Positions 16,222 through 24,621 of a stretch of 64,000 bases of DNA are shown here, in pieces. The DNA comes from Qipengyuania sp. JC766 (GTDB lineage Bacteria; Pseudomonadota; Alphaproteobacteria; Sphingomonadales; Sphingomonadaceae), in the NCBI RefSeq assembly GCF_040717445.1, contig NZ_JBFEFL010000001.1, forward strand, positions 2,180,001 to 2,244,000, read 5' to 3'. The notes beneath the pieces are model-generated. The model made no database searches. It was not told the DNA's origin and saw only the letters and a list, made by a program, of their open reading frames with translations. A program made the translations under genes and the position numbers. Every line of letters begins with the position of its first letter. The first letter of the stretch is position 1.

Positions 16222-19200
16222 TCATTCCCACCAATACGGCAGGCGTTCCGCGTCTCCCGTCTCGATTTCGTTCATCGTGCGTGCGTCGTAGAGCCGACCG
16301 CCGAGCATAACCGAGGAAATCCGGTCGCTGTTGCGGATGTTCTCGGCCGGATCGGCATCCAGGACGACGAGGTCGGCGAGCTTGCCCGGCTCGATACTGC
16401 CGATATCGTTCGCCATGCCCAGCGATTGCGCCGCGACGATCGTACCCGCGCGCAGCGCCTCGACGGGAGACATTCCGCCGCGCACGAAACTCCAGAGTTC
16501 CCAATGCGCCGCGACACCCGCCTGCTGCCCGTGTGCACCCAGCGAAACCTTCACGCCCCTGTCGGCAAGCTTCTTGGCCTCGCGTGCGGCGTCGTCGTCC
16601 TGAAAAGCCCATTCTGGTGCCTTGGTACGCCGTGCGTTGTCGGCCAGCAGTTGCTTGGGCGGCGTGTGCATCAGCAGCGGGTTCAGCCAGACGTCGGTGG
16701 TCTGGCGCCAGTACGGATCGCCCGCCAGTCCGCCATAGGTCACGCCCAGCGTGGGCGTGTAGTTCGACTGGCTCTGGCTGAAGAACTGCAGCACGTCCTC
16801 GTACATCACATTGACCGGGACATTGTGTTCGACCGTGGAATTGCCGTCCGCGATCAGGTTCATGTCCATGCCGAAGAGCGATCCGCCCTCGGCCACGACC
16901 AGCATGTTCTCGGCAAGAGCAGCGGCGGCCACCTGCTGGCGCTGTTCGCGCCTCGGCTGGTTGTAGTTCTTCACCGATACGCCGCCCTGCGCCTTGATCC
17001 GGCGGACATGCGCCAGCGCATCGTCGTAATTGTCGATGCGTGCATAGACGCTCGGCGACTTGGCACCATAGATGATCTCCCCGGTGGAGAAGATGCGCGG
17101 CGCGAGCAGTGTCCCGGCCCGCTGGCGCTCCGCTGCGGCGAAGATCATGCTCGCGCTCGAACTGGGGTCGTGGATGGTGGTGGTGCCCATGGCCAGCGCC
17201 TGCACCATCGACCAGTTCTGCTGCGGGATCAGGTCCCCGACGCCTTGCGGCCCGTGGGCATGCGCATCGACCAGGCCGGGCATGATGACCTTGCCGCTCA
17301 TGTCGATTTCGCGGGCACCGCCCGGTATCTCCACCTGACCGCGCGTACCGACCGAAACGATCCGGTCGCCGCGGATCACGATCACGCCATCCCGGTCGAT
17401 CCTGCCTTCTCCACCGGAAGCCGGCATCTGGAGGATCGATGCATTGACCAGCGCAATCGTGCGATCGGGCTTGGCAGCTTCCACCGTCCGGGCGAGCGAG
17501 ATGCCTTGACTCGGCGGTGTGAAGGCGGCCTCGCCGTCCGCCTCTCCGGCAGGGGCCGACCGGAACAGGTCGTCCGTGCGCACGGAATACAGGGTCGGCC
17601 CCATGGACCAGTGCAGGGTTTCGCCGTCCCGCGTCCAACCGATATAGTCCGCCCCGCCTTCGCTGGCCTTGGTGACAGGGAGCGGGCCACCGTTCTCGGC
17701 CACGCTCACCGCTTGCCCGCCGGGCATCAGCGGCATGGCGAACACTTCGTAATTCTGCCGGAACGCGACGAATTCACCATTGGGGGAAACGCGGAAATCG
17801 TTCGCGAGTTCGCCTTGGGCATGGACCCGGCGGGCCTCGCCGTTGAGGTCGGTCGAGACGAGCTGCAAGGCACCGCCTTCGTTCGCCAGCATGAACAGCC
17901 GGTCTTCGGTCGCCCCGAACTGCGGTGTCCCGGTTCCGCGTGCGACCAGTTGCGGCGTGCCGCCGTCCGCGTCGATGCGGTAGACGCCGGGATTTTCCGA
18001 ATAGGCCTGGTCGGTGAGGTAACCGCCGCTGCGCTTTTCGAAGACGATCGTTTCGCCGTCGGGTGAAAACTGCGGACTGGCGTAGTGGCCGGGCTGGCGT
18101 GTCACGGTGCGAAGGTTGCGCCCGTTCGCATCCGCGACCACGATTTCGCCAAGGCCTTGGTCTGTCCAGCGAACGAACACGATCCGCCGCCCGTCGCGCG
18201 AGAATGCGGGCCAGAGTTCCAGCGCATCACCGCTGCCAGTAAGGCGGCGCGGTTCGCCGCCCGATGCATCCTTGGCGTAGAGCTTGCCCATGCTTTCGAA
18301 GACGACCCGGCGCCCGTCGGGTGAAAGTGTCGCGAAACGCGGGATGCTGGTGACGAACCGTTCGGGCGCGACTTCGATGACGGGATGCGGCGCGTCGGCC
18401 ACGCCGCGCGTATCGTCGATGCGGAACGGGATCTCGCGAACGGCACCGTTTGAGACGGCGACCCGGCGCAGCTTCCCGCCGGCCCAGAAGACGATTTCCT
18501 CGCTATCGGGCGTCCAGTCCATGTTCGGGTACACACCCGTGACCGCCCAGGTCTCCTGCACGTCGAGATCGAGGTTGGCGTAAATCCGGCGTTCTTCTCC
18601 GCTGGCGAGGTCCTTGACCCACAGCTGGGACTGATCCTGTTCCCGCCGGACGAATGCGATGAGGCGTCCGTCGGGCGAGGGCGTGGGCCGGACGGCCCCG
18701 CCATAGCCGGAAACGGCGGTCGTGGTTTCCCCCGTGCGCAGGTCGTATGCTTCGATATCGAAGATGCCTTGCGTGGAATCTTGCGCGTATTCGAAGATCG
18801 GGCCCGGTGTGGTGTTGCGCGTGAAATAAATCGTTTTGCCGTCCGGGCTGTAGATCGGCTCGCCGAGTTCCTTCTGGTGCTGCTCGTTCGGGCGCTCGAC
18901 CAGCTTGACGCCGCCGCCGCCGCTCACGTGGTAGAGCCAGACCTCGCCGGTGCCGAGCGACCGACCGGTCGTGAAATGCTTCTTGGCCGCGATGAACCGT
19001 CCGTCGGGCGACCATGTCGGCTGGTTGAGGAGGCGGAAATCCTCCTTGGTCAGCTGGCGCATGTCGCTGCCGTCGGCATTCATCAGCCAGATGTTGTCGC
19101 CCCCGCCACGATCGGAGGTGAACGCGATGCGGCGCCCGTCGGGCGAGAAGCGCGGCTGCACTTCCCATGCCATGCCTTCCGCGATCCGCGTGGGGGAGCC

Positions 19201-19569
19201 TCCCGCGATCGGCATGGTGTAGATGTCGCCCAGAAGCGAAAAGGCGATGGTCCGGCCGTCGGGGGAGACGTCCACGTCCATCCAGGTCCCCTCCTCCGTC
19301 CGGATCGGGATCTGGCGGATCGTCATGCCCGCAGGATTGCTGACGTCCCACGCCGCGTCCTCGGCCGGTTCTTCCGTCTCCATCGCGGGATCGACAGGCT
19401 GGCCGCTGTCTTCCTCGGGCAGGCCGTCGCCTTCCGGTTCGGGGCCGAGTATCTCGTCTTCCGGAACCTCGGTTTCCTCGACCGGCGGGATGCGCTGCTC
19501 CTGCGCAGCCGTAGCGGCGGTCTGGATCGCAAACAGGCTCGCAGCGGCGAACAGGAACGTCTTGGTCAT
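16222..19569 (-). CDS. Exported beta-propeller/amidohydrolase fusion protein
   Basis: Large exported protein of 1115 residues. Signal peptide (MTKTFLFAAASLFAIQTAATA), an acidic Pro/Glu linker to about residue 70, then two sets of TolB-like PD40 propeller repeats (recurrent SPDGRxIAF blocks, about 85-690). A C-terminal amidohydrolase domain runs from about 715. The metal motif is VDAHAHG near residue 767, with later conserved His/Asp segments such as STVEHN. Likely hydrolyses a cyclic amide or peptide-like substrate in the periplasm, with the propeller presenting it; this is inferred from domain types. A GGGGAGAAG ribosome site precedes the start. Monocistronic; such fusions recur in sphingomonads and xanthomonads. 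Confidence 0.93.
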   Translation of the reverse strand: MTKTFLFAAASLFAIQTAATAAQEQRIPPVEETEVPEDEILGPEPEGDGLPEEDSGQPVDPAMETEEPAEDAAWDVSNPAGMTIRQIPIRTEEGTWMDVDVSPDGRTIAFSLLGDIYTMPIAGGSPTRIAEGMAWEVQPRFSPDGRRIAFTSDRGGGDNIWLMNADGSDMRQLTKEDFRLLNQPTWSPDGRFIAAKKHFTTGRSLGTGEVWLYHVSGGGGVKLVERPNEQHQKELGEPIYSPDGKTIYFTRNTTPGPIFEYAQDSTQGIFDIEAYDLRTGETTTAVSGYGGAVRPTPSPDGRLIAFVRREQDQSQLWVKDLASGEERRIYANLDLDVQETWAVTGVYPNMDWTPDSEEIVFWAGGKLRRVAVSNGAVREIPFRIDDTRGVADAPHPVIEVAPERFVTSIPRFATLSPDGRRVVFESMGKLYAKDASGGEPRRLTGSGDALELWPAFSRDGRRIVFVRWTDQGLGEIVVADANGRNLRTVTRQPGHYASPQFSPDGETIVFEKRSGGYLTDQAYSENPGVYRIDADGGTPQLVARGTGTPQFGATEDRLFMLANEGGALQLVSTDLNGEARRVHAQGELANDFRVSPNGEFVAFRQNYEVFAMPLMPGGQAVSVAENGGPLPVTKASEGGADYIGWTRDGETLHWSMGPTLYSVRTDDLFRSAPAGEADGEAAFTPPSQGISLARTVEAAKPDRTIALVNASILQMPASGGEGRIDRDGVIVIRGDRIVSVGTRGQVEIPGGAREIDMSGKVIMPGLVDAHAHGPQGVGDLIPQQNWSMVQALAMGTTTIHDPSSSASMIFAAAERQRAGTLLAPRIFSTGEIIYGAKSPSVYARIDNYDDALAHVRRIKAQGGVSVKNYNQPRREQRQQVAAAALAENMLVVAEGGSLFGMDMNLIADGNSTVEHNVPVNVMYEDVLQFFSQSQSNYTPTLGVTYGGLAGDPYWRQTTDVWLNPLLMHTPPKQLLADNARRTKAPEWAFQDDDAAREAKKLADRGVKVSLGAHGQQAGVAAHWELWSFVRGGMSPVEALRAGTIVAAQSLGMANDIGSIEPGKLADLVVLDADPAENIRNSDRISSVMLGGRLYDARTMNEIETGDAERLPYWWE

Positions 19570-19629
19570 GGCAGTCTTCTCCCCACAGGTCGCGAGAAGC
19601 TCTACTACCGCCTTGTCGCCAAAGGCAAA

Positions 19630-21435
19630 CTAGCTTCGATACAATCCGTCGAGCCGATCGCCGTAGCGATCCTTGATCTTGTGCCGCCGGATTTTCATGC
19701 TCGGCGTCATTTCCTCGTTCTCGATTGTGAACGCCTCGTCCGCCAGCGCGAACTGGCGCACTTTCTCGACCACGGAAAGGTCGGTGTTCACTCGGGCCAC
19801 GGCTTCGCCCACCGCCTTCCGGAACTCGGGCAGGTCCTGCAACTGGGCCATGTCGAACTTCTTATCGTTCGCCTGCGCCCATTCGACCGCCCATTCCGCA
19901 TCCGGAACGATAAGGCCGACGATGTAAGGGCGTTTGTCGCCCACCACCATCGCTTGCGCAATCTCGGGCTGCAGCGTGAGCATCCCCTCGACCTTCTGTG
20001 GCGCGACGTTGTCGCCCTTGTCGTTGACGATCATGTCCTTCTTGCGGTCGGTAATGACGATCCGGCCTTTCTCGTCGATATGGCCGATGTCGCCGGTGTG
20101 GAGCCAGCTGTCCTGCAAGGCGCGCTGGGTTTCGGCCTTGTTCTGCCAGTAGCCCTTCATCACCAGTTCGCCGCGCACCAGGATTTCCCCGTCCTGCGCG
20201 ATCTTGACCTCGACACCCTTCATCGGCGGACCGACCGTATGCATGGCGATGCCAGCGGCCGGGCGATTGCAGCTGATGACCGGGCCCGCCTCGGTCTGGC
20301 CGTAACCCTGCAGCATCGTGAGACCCATAGCGTCGAAGAACACGCCGACCTCGGGGTTGAGCGGCGCCCCGCCGCTCACCATCGCCTTGATGCGCCCGCC
20401 GAATTTCTGGCGGATCTTCGGCCGCAGCGCCTTGTCGATAACCAGGTTCATCGGCTTGTCGCGCAGTCTCGTGCGGCCTTTTTCCGCCTTGCGCTCCCCG
20501 ATCGCGAGAGCCTGCTCCATCAGGAATTTCGCCGCGCCCCCCTGCTTGTCGACCTGCTTCATGATTCGGGTCCGCAGCACTTCGAACAGGCGCGGGACGA
20601 CCACCATGATCGTCGGGCGGGTTTCCTCGATATTGCTCGCCAGCTTCTCCAGCCCTTCGGCATAGTAGATCTGGGCGCCGACACTGATCGGGAGGAACTG
20701 GCCCCCCGAATGCTCGTAGGCATGGCTCAGCGGCAGGAAGCTGAGGAACCGCTCGTCTTCCTCGATCCCGAAATCGTTGATCAGGATCTCGGCCGCCCCG
20801 TGGATATTGCACAGGATCGCCCCGTGATGCTGCATCACCCCGCGCGGCGCGCCGCCGGTCCCGCTGGTGTAGATGATGCAGGCGGTCTGGCTGCGGCTGA
20901 TTTCGGCCACGCGTTCGTCGACCAGCTTGCGCGCCTGGACCCCGTCGCCGTCCGTCATGGCATCCCACGAATGACAGACGAGATCACCCGACTGGTAGGA
21001 CCGTATGGTCTCGAAAGGGATGATGTGCTCCGCCACGCCGCTGCGCATCATGGCCGGCAGGAGCGGGCCCGAGAGCTTGTCGTTGGAGACGATGACCGCG
21101 CGCGCGCCCGAATTGTCGAGTATATGCAGGTGATCGCGTTCGGTATTCGTGATGTAGGTCGGAACGGAGATACACCGGGCCGCCATGATCCCGAGATCCG
21201 CGATGCACCATTCGGGTCGGTTCTCGGATACCAGCATGACGCGGTCGCCGTCTTCCAGCCCGATCCGCCGCAAATGTTCGGCAAAGAGGCAGACTTTCTC
21301 GGCAGCCTCGCGCCAGCTCATCGTGTGCCATTCCCCGTCCTTCTTTGCGCCGAGGAAAGGCGCATCGCCCTTCGCATCGGCACGCTTCAGGAAGAGTTCG
21401 ACGAGATTGTTCGCCCGCTCGATGTCATCCAGCAA
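19630..21435 (-). CDS. Long-chain fatty acid--CoA ligase (AMP-forming)
   Basis: Acyl-adenylate-forming enzyme of 601 residues that activates fatty acids to CoA thioesters. AMP-binding motif IIYTSGTGGAPRGVM, adenylation motif GYGQTEAGPVI, hinge LHTGDIGHIDEKGRIVITDRKKD and the C-terminal lysine region. It is closest in layout to the FadD15/FACL type with a C-terminal tail. The start is uncertain: a TTG at 21435 has a well-spaced GAGGAG and gives LLDDIERANNLVELF at the N-terminus; a GTG at 21450 is an alternative. Neighbours on the same strand are the amidohydrolase and gamma-glutamyltransferase, unrelated in function. Confidence 0.92.
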   Translation of the reverse strand: MLDDIERANNLVELFLKRADAKGDAPFLGAKKDGEWHTMSWREAAEKVCLFAEHLRRIGLEDGDRVMLVSENRPEWCIADLGIMAARCISVPTYITNTERDHLHILDNSGARAVIVSNDKLSGPLLPAMMRSGVAEHIIPFETIRSYQSGDLVCHSWDAMTDGDGVQARKLVDERVAEISRSQTACIIYTSGTGGAPRGVMQHHGAILCNIHGAAEILINDFGIEEDERFLSFLPLSHAYEHSGGQFLPISVGAQIYYAEGLEKLASNIEETRPTIMVVVPRLFEVLRTRIMKQVDKQGGAAKFLMEQALAIGERKAEKGRTRLRDKPMNLVIDKALRPKIRQKFGGRIKAMVSGGAPLNPEVGVFFDAMGLTMLQGYGQTEAGPVISCNRPAAGIAMHTVGPPMKGVEVKIAQDGEILVRGELVMKGYWQNKAETQRALQDSWLHTGDIGHIDEKGRIVITDRKKDMIVNDKGDNVAPQKVEGMLTLQPEIAQAMVVGDKRPYIVGLIVPDAEWAVEWAQANDKKFDMAQLQDLPEFRKAVGEAVARVNTDLSVVEKVRQFALADEAFTIENEEMTPSMKIRRHKIKDRYGDRLDGLYRS

Positions 21436-21544
21436 GTTTCGGCTCCTCACCCGGTTGGTTGCGCGTGCAACCTTTTCCTCTCGATTAGGGTCTCGGCGGC
21501 TCGACCACAAGGCAGGGGACGGCGCAACGCGCCGGTCGCTTGCC

Positions 21545-23269
21545 TCAGGGGGCTACCAGTTGTCCGGAAAGGCGCGGATCGCGCGCGGTGGTCCATCCCT
21601 GCGCAGTGCGCAGGATGGCGCCCGCTTTCACCGGTGCGCCCCTGATCTGTAGGTCCGAGTGACCCAGCGCCCGAAAGCGTTCGGCCGATGTTTCCAGCCA
21701 GGTTCCGCGTTCCAGCAGGATGCTGTCGCCGAATGCCATGATGAAGGGCATCCCGATGGCTTCCTCCACCGATAGGTCGAAATCGATCACGCCGATTATG
21801 CTTCGCGCTGTCTGGACGGGGATCGTTCCGCCGCCCGCCGCGCCGACGACGAACAGCGGCTCACCCTGCGGGTCGAACACGATCGTCGGAGCCATGGAGC
21901 TGCGCGGACGCTTCCCGCCTTCCACCCGGTTCGCGACCGGGTTCCCGTCGATTTCGGGCACGAAACTGAAATCGGTCAGCTCGTTGTTGAGGTAGTATCC
22001 GTCCACCATCAGGCCGGACCCGAACGCGCTTTCGATGGTCGACGTCCAGCTGACGACGTTGCCGATGCCATCGGCCACGGAAAAATGGCTCGTCCCGGCT
22101 TCGGGCCCTTCCTCGCCGTCCGCGAGCGCTTGCGAAGCGCCGGGGGGTGTTCCGGCCTCGGCCTGCGCCAGCGTGCCGCCGGGGTCGATCAACGCGCTGC
22201 GCCGGGCGAGATAGGCGGGATCGACCAGGCCGCGGACCGGGACGGACACGAAGTCATCGTCCCCGATATAAAGCTCGCGATCGGCATAGGCGAGACGCTG
22301 TGACTCGACGAAGAGATGCCAGGTGACGGGGTTGTCCATGCCCAGGGAAGCGAGATCGAAGCGTTCGAGCTGCCCGAGGATCTGCAGGACCGCCACGCCG
22401 CCGGAGGACGGCGGCCCCATCCCGCAAATCTTGTACGCCCGGTACATGCCGCAGACCGGCTGGCGATCCTTCACGGCGTAGCTTTCGACATCGCCGACCT
22501 GCATCGGTTGCCGTCCGGCGGGAGTCGCCTCGGCAATCGTGCGCGCGATACGGCTGGCCGATGCGCCGGTGTAGAAGGCCCGGGGCCCGCCGGTCGCAAT
22601 GGTTCGCAGCGTCGCCGCGAGCGGCCGATTGACCACCGTGGATCCCACCGGCAGCGGTTGCCCGTCCGCATCGTAATAGATGGCGCGCGCTTCGGCGCTG
22701 TTGCCGGCGCGCGTATCGGACTGGCCGAGGGAATTGTGCAGCCGCGGGTTCATTTCGAAACCCTGTTCGGCAAGGGAGATGGCCGGTGCGAACAGCGTTG
22801 CCCAGTCGAGTTTGCCGTGGCGGCGATGCGCTTCGGCGGCGAGGGCGATGTTGCCCGGAACACCCGCACTCAGCCCGGTGCCGACAGCTTCGCCGAACTG
22901 CAGGCGTTCGCCGTCGGGTCCGATGAACCAGTTCGGCGTCGCACCCGCGGGGGCAGCTTCGCGTCCGTCGAGCGAGACGACGTTGCCGTCCCCCTGGCTG
23001 TAAAGGTAGAAACCGCCCCCGCCGATGCCGGAGCTCTGCGGTTCGACGACCGTCAGTGCCAGCATCACGGCAATCGCGGCATCGGTCGCGCTGCCGCCCT
23101 GCCGCAGTATTTCCTCGCCTGCGGCCTGCGCTCGCGGATCCGCCGCAGAGACGGCCCCGGCAGGAAGAGGCGCCTGCGCCGTTTCGACGGAAGCCTGTTC
23201 GGCGGTAATGGAGGAGCAGGCGGCAAGCGCAGTGCCGACCAGAAGGGCTAAACCTGTGCGGAAAGACAT
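21545..23269 (-). CDS. ggt: Gamma-glutamyltransferase, lipoprotein
   Basis: Periplasmic enzyme of 574 residues that cleaves glutathione and other gamma-glutamyl compounds. The precursor self-cleaves before the nucleophile Thr393 in AGTSHFSVAD. Other family segments are QGGSATDAAIAVMLALTVVEPQSSGIGGGGF, MGPPSSGGVAVLQ and GGKRPRSSMAPTIV. The N-terminus has a lipobox (LAAC, Cys18), so the protein is probably membrane-anchored rather than free. The start MSFRTG is chosen to give that signal. It lies 10 bases after the pyrD stop on the same strand and is probably cotranscribed with it. Confidence 0.95.
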   Translation of the reverse strand: MSFRTGLALLVGTALAACSSITAEQASVETAQAPLPAGAVSAADPRAQAAGEEILRQGGSATDAAIAVMLALTVVEPQSSGIGGGGFYLYSQGDGNVVSLDGREAAPAGATPNWFIGPDGERLQFGEAVGTGLSAGVPGNIALAAEAHRRHGKLDWATLFAPAISLAEQGFEMNPRLHNSLGQSDTRAGNSAEARAIYYDADGQPLPVGSTVVNRPLAATLRTIATGGPRAFYTGASASRIARTIAEATPAGRQPMQVGDVESYAVKDRQPVCGMYRAYKICGMGPPSSGGVAVLQILGQLERFDLASLGMDNPVTWHLFVESQRLAYADRELYIGDDDFVSVPVRGLVDPAYLARRSALIDPGGTLAQAEAGTPPGASQALADGEEGPEAGTSHFSVADGIGNVVSWTSTIESAFGSGLMVDGYYLNNELTDFSFVPEIDGNPVANRVEGGKRPRSSMAPTIVFDPQGEPLFVVGAAGGGTIPVQTARSIIGVIDFDLSVEEAIGMPFIMAFGDSILLERGTWLETSAERFRALGHSDLQIRGAPVKAGAILRTAQGWTTARDPRLSGQLVAP

Positions 23270-23279
23270 GGCCGAAAGG

Positions 23280-24314
23280 CTATTCGCTTCCGACCGCTTC
23301 GGCAATCGAATTGAAACCGTCCCGCTCCATCAGCGCCGCGAGATCGCGATTGATCCGCTTTGCGAGGCCCGGCCCTTCGTAGACCAGCGCGCTGTATAGC
23401 TGCACCAGGCTGGCCCCTGCGCGGATGCGCTGCCATGCTTCGGATGCGGTCGAGATGCCGCCCACGCCGATCAGGGGCAGGGTGCCGCCGGTAGCTTGCC
23501 GGAAATCGCGCAACCGCTGCAGGGCAAGGTCGTGCAACGGGGCACCGGACAGACCGCCGGCTTCCGCACGATGCCGGGACGCAAGCGCAGGGCGGGAGAT
23601 GGTCGTGTTCGAAACGATGAGGGCACCCAGCTTCTTTTCGATTCCGATCCGGGCGATATCGTCGATATCCCGCGGTTCCAGATCGGGAGCGACCTTGAGA
23701 AAGATTGGCGGCCCGCTTCGCCCACGCGCTTCGATGACGCCGTCGAGCAGGTCCTCCAGCGCCGAGGCGTCCTGCAGCGCCCGCAGGCCCGGCGTGTTCG
23801 GACTGGAAATATTGACCGTCAGGTAGTCGGCGTAAGGCGCCATCGCCTGCGTACCCAGACGGTAATCCGTGGCACGGTCCTCGCTGTCCTTGTTCGCGCC
23901 GATATTGATGCCGAGGATGCCGCGGCGCGGAGCGGTACGTCGCTCCAATCTTTCGCGGGCGGATGCCTGCCCCCTGTTGTTGAACCCCATCCGGTTGATG
24001 ACCGCCCGGTCCTCGACCAGCCGGAAGAGGCGCGGTTTCGGATTGCCCGTCTGAGGTAGGGGTGTGAGCGTCCCCACTTCGACGTGGCCGAACCCCAGCG
24101 CCATCATCTGACGCGGCACTTCCGCATCCTTGTCGAAACCCGGCGCGAGGCCCAGCGGTGTTGGGAAGGAAAGCCCCGCTACTTCGATACCCAAACCATC
24201 TGGATAGGACGGCGTCCCTGGCAGCGGTGCCAGTTTCAGCGCCCGGATGGTCAACCGATGCGCGCGCTCCGGATCGAGGCTGAAAATCGCGGGGCGCAGG
24301 ACGTCGAACAGCAT
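23280..24314 (-). CDS. pyrD: Quinone-dependent dihydroorotate dehydrogenase (class 2)
   Basis: Enzyme of 344 residues for the fourth step of pyrimidine synthesis, oxidising dihydroorotate to orotate with electrons passed to the quinone pool at the inner membrane. Class 2 is shown by the N-terminal amphipathic membrane helix (MLFDVLRPAIFSLDPERAHRL) and the catalytic Ser in NISSPNTPGLR. The FMN-binding LIGVGGISTA is near the C-terminus. Normal length. Start ATG at 24314; the intergenic region upstream (307 bases to the next gene) holds its promoter and a candidate small RNA. Confidence 0.97.
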   Translation of the reverse strand: MLFDVLRPAIFSLDPERAHRLTIRALKLAPLPGTPSYPDGLGIEVAGLSFPTPLGLAPGFDKDAEVPRQMMALGFGHVEVGTLTPLPQTGNPKPRLFRLVEDRAVINRMGFNNRGQASARERLERRTAPRRGILGINIGANKDSEDRATDYRLGTQAMAPYADYLTVNISSPNTPGLRALQDASALEDLLDGVIEARGRSGPPIFLKVAPDLEPRDIDDIARIGIEKKLGALIVSNTTISRPALASRHRAEAGGLSGAPLHDLALQRLRDFRQATGGTLPLIGVGGISTASEAWQRIRAGASLVQLYSALVYEGPGLAKRINRDLAALMERDGFNSIAEAVGSE

Positions 24315-24417
24315 GATCGCGCCTATGCCAAGCCGGCAAGTCGCTGTCGAGAAAGGGCAGCCACGCGAACGGACAGACAGTGTTTAGGTCCAGATCCGAC
24401 GCAAAATGTCGATTCCG

Positions 24418-24537
24418 TACAATACCGGATCGCGCGACCTGCCCTATCTGGACGGTGCGACCCGAGGGGCCCCGGGCAGAAATGCATGGGGTTCGTCGAC
24501 TTTACGGGCGGTTCCTTCGGGGGCCGCCCCTTTTTTG
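24418..24537 (+). ncRNA. Candidate small RNA or leader between pyrD and DUF885 gene
   Basis: This 307-base gap between divergent genes holds no ORF that I can support. A TACAAT box (24418-24423) resembles a -10 element, though no good -35 precedes it. About 105 bases later a GC stem GGGCGG (24506-24511) / CCGCCC (24524-24529) is followed by TTTTTT (24531-24536), a strong intrinsic-terminator layout. Between them CTGCCC (24439-24444) can pair with GGGCAG (24474-24479). The sum suggests a short structured transcript or a terminated leader. It does not match SRP RNA (no GGTCAGGTCCGGAAGGAAGC core) or tmRNA, and I cannot assign an Rfam family. Confidence 0.35.
24506..24537 (+). terminator. Intrinsic terminator upstream of DUF885 gene
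   Basis: Stem GGGCGG/CCGCCC with a 12-base loop, then six T residues. It is 85 bases before the DUF885 start and follows no annotated gene on this strand, so it must end either a small RNA or an attenuated leader. Confidence 0.65.
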
Positions 24538-24621
24538 TGCGGTATTCCCGCATCGAAGGCATACTGGCGTTCCGCCTTCCGATCCCCTAGCCGGAAGGGG
24601 CAATCAAATCGGGAGAATGTC

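Noticed and set aside
18769-21645. A 958-codon open frame antisense to the amidohydrolase and acyl-CoA ligase genes
   Set aside because: It spans the opposite strand of two clear genes and their gap, and its translation has no recognisable motif.
24418-24537. Assignment of the candidate RNA as SRP RNA, tmRNA or 6S RNA
   Set aside because: The conserved SRP tetraloop/core and tmRNA ends are absent, and the genomic neighbours are not those usually next to 6S RNA. It is left as an unassigned candidate.
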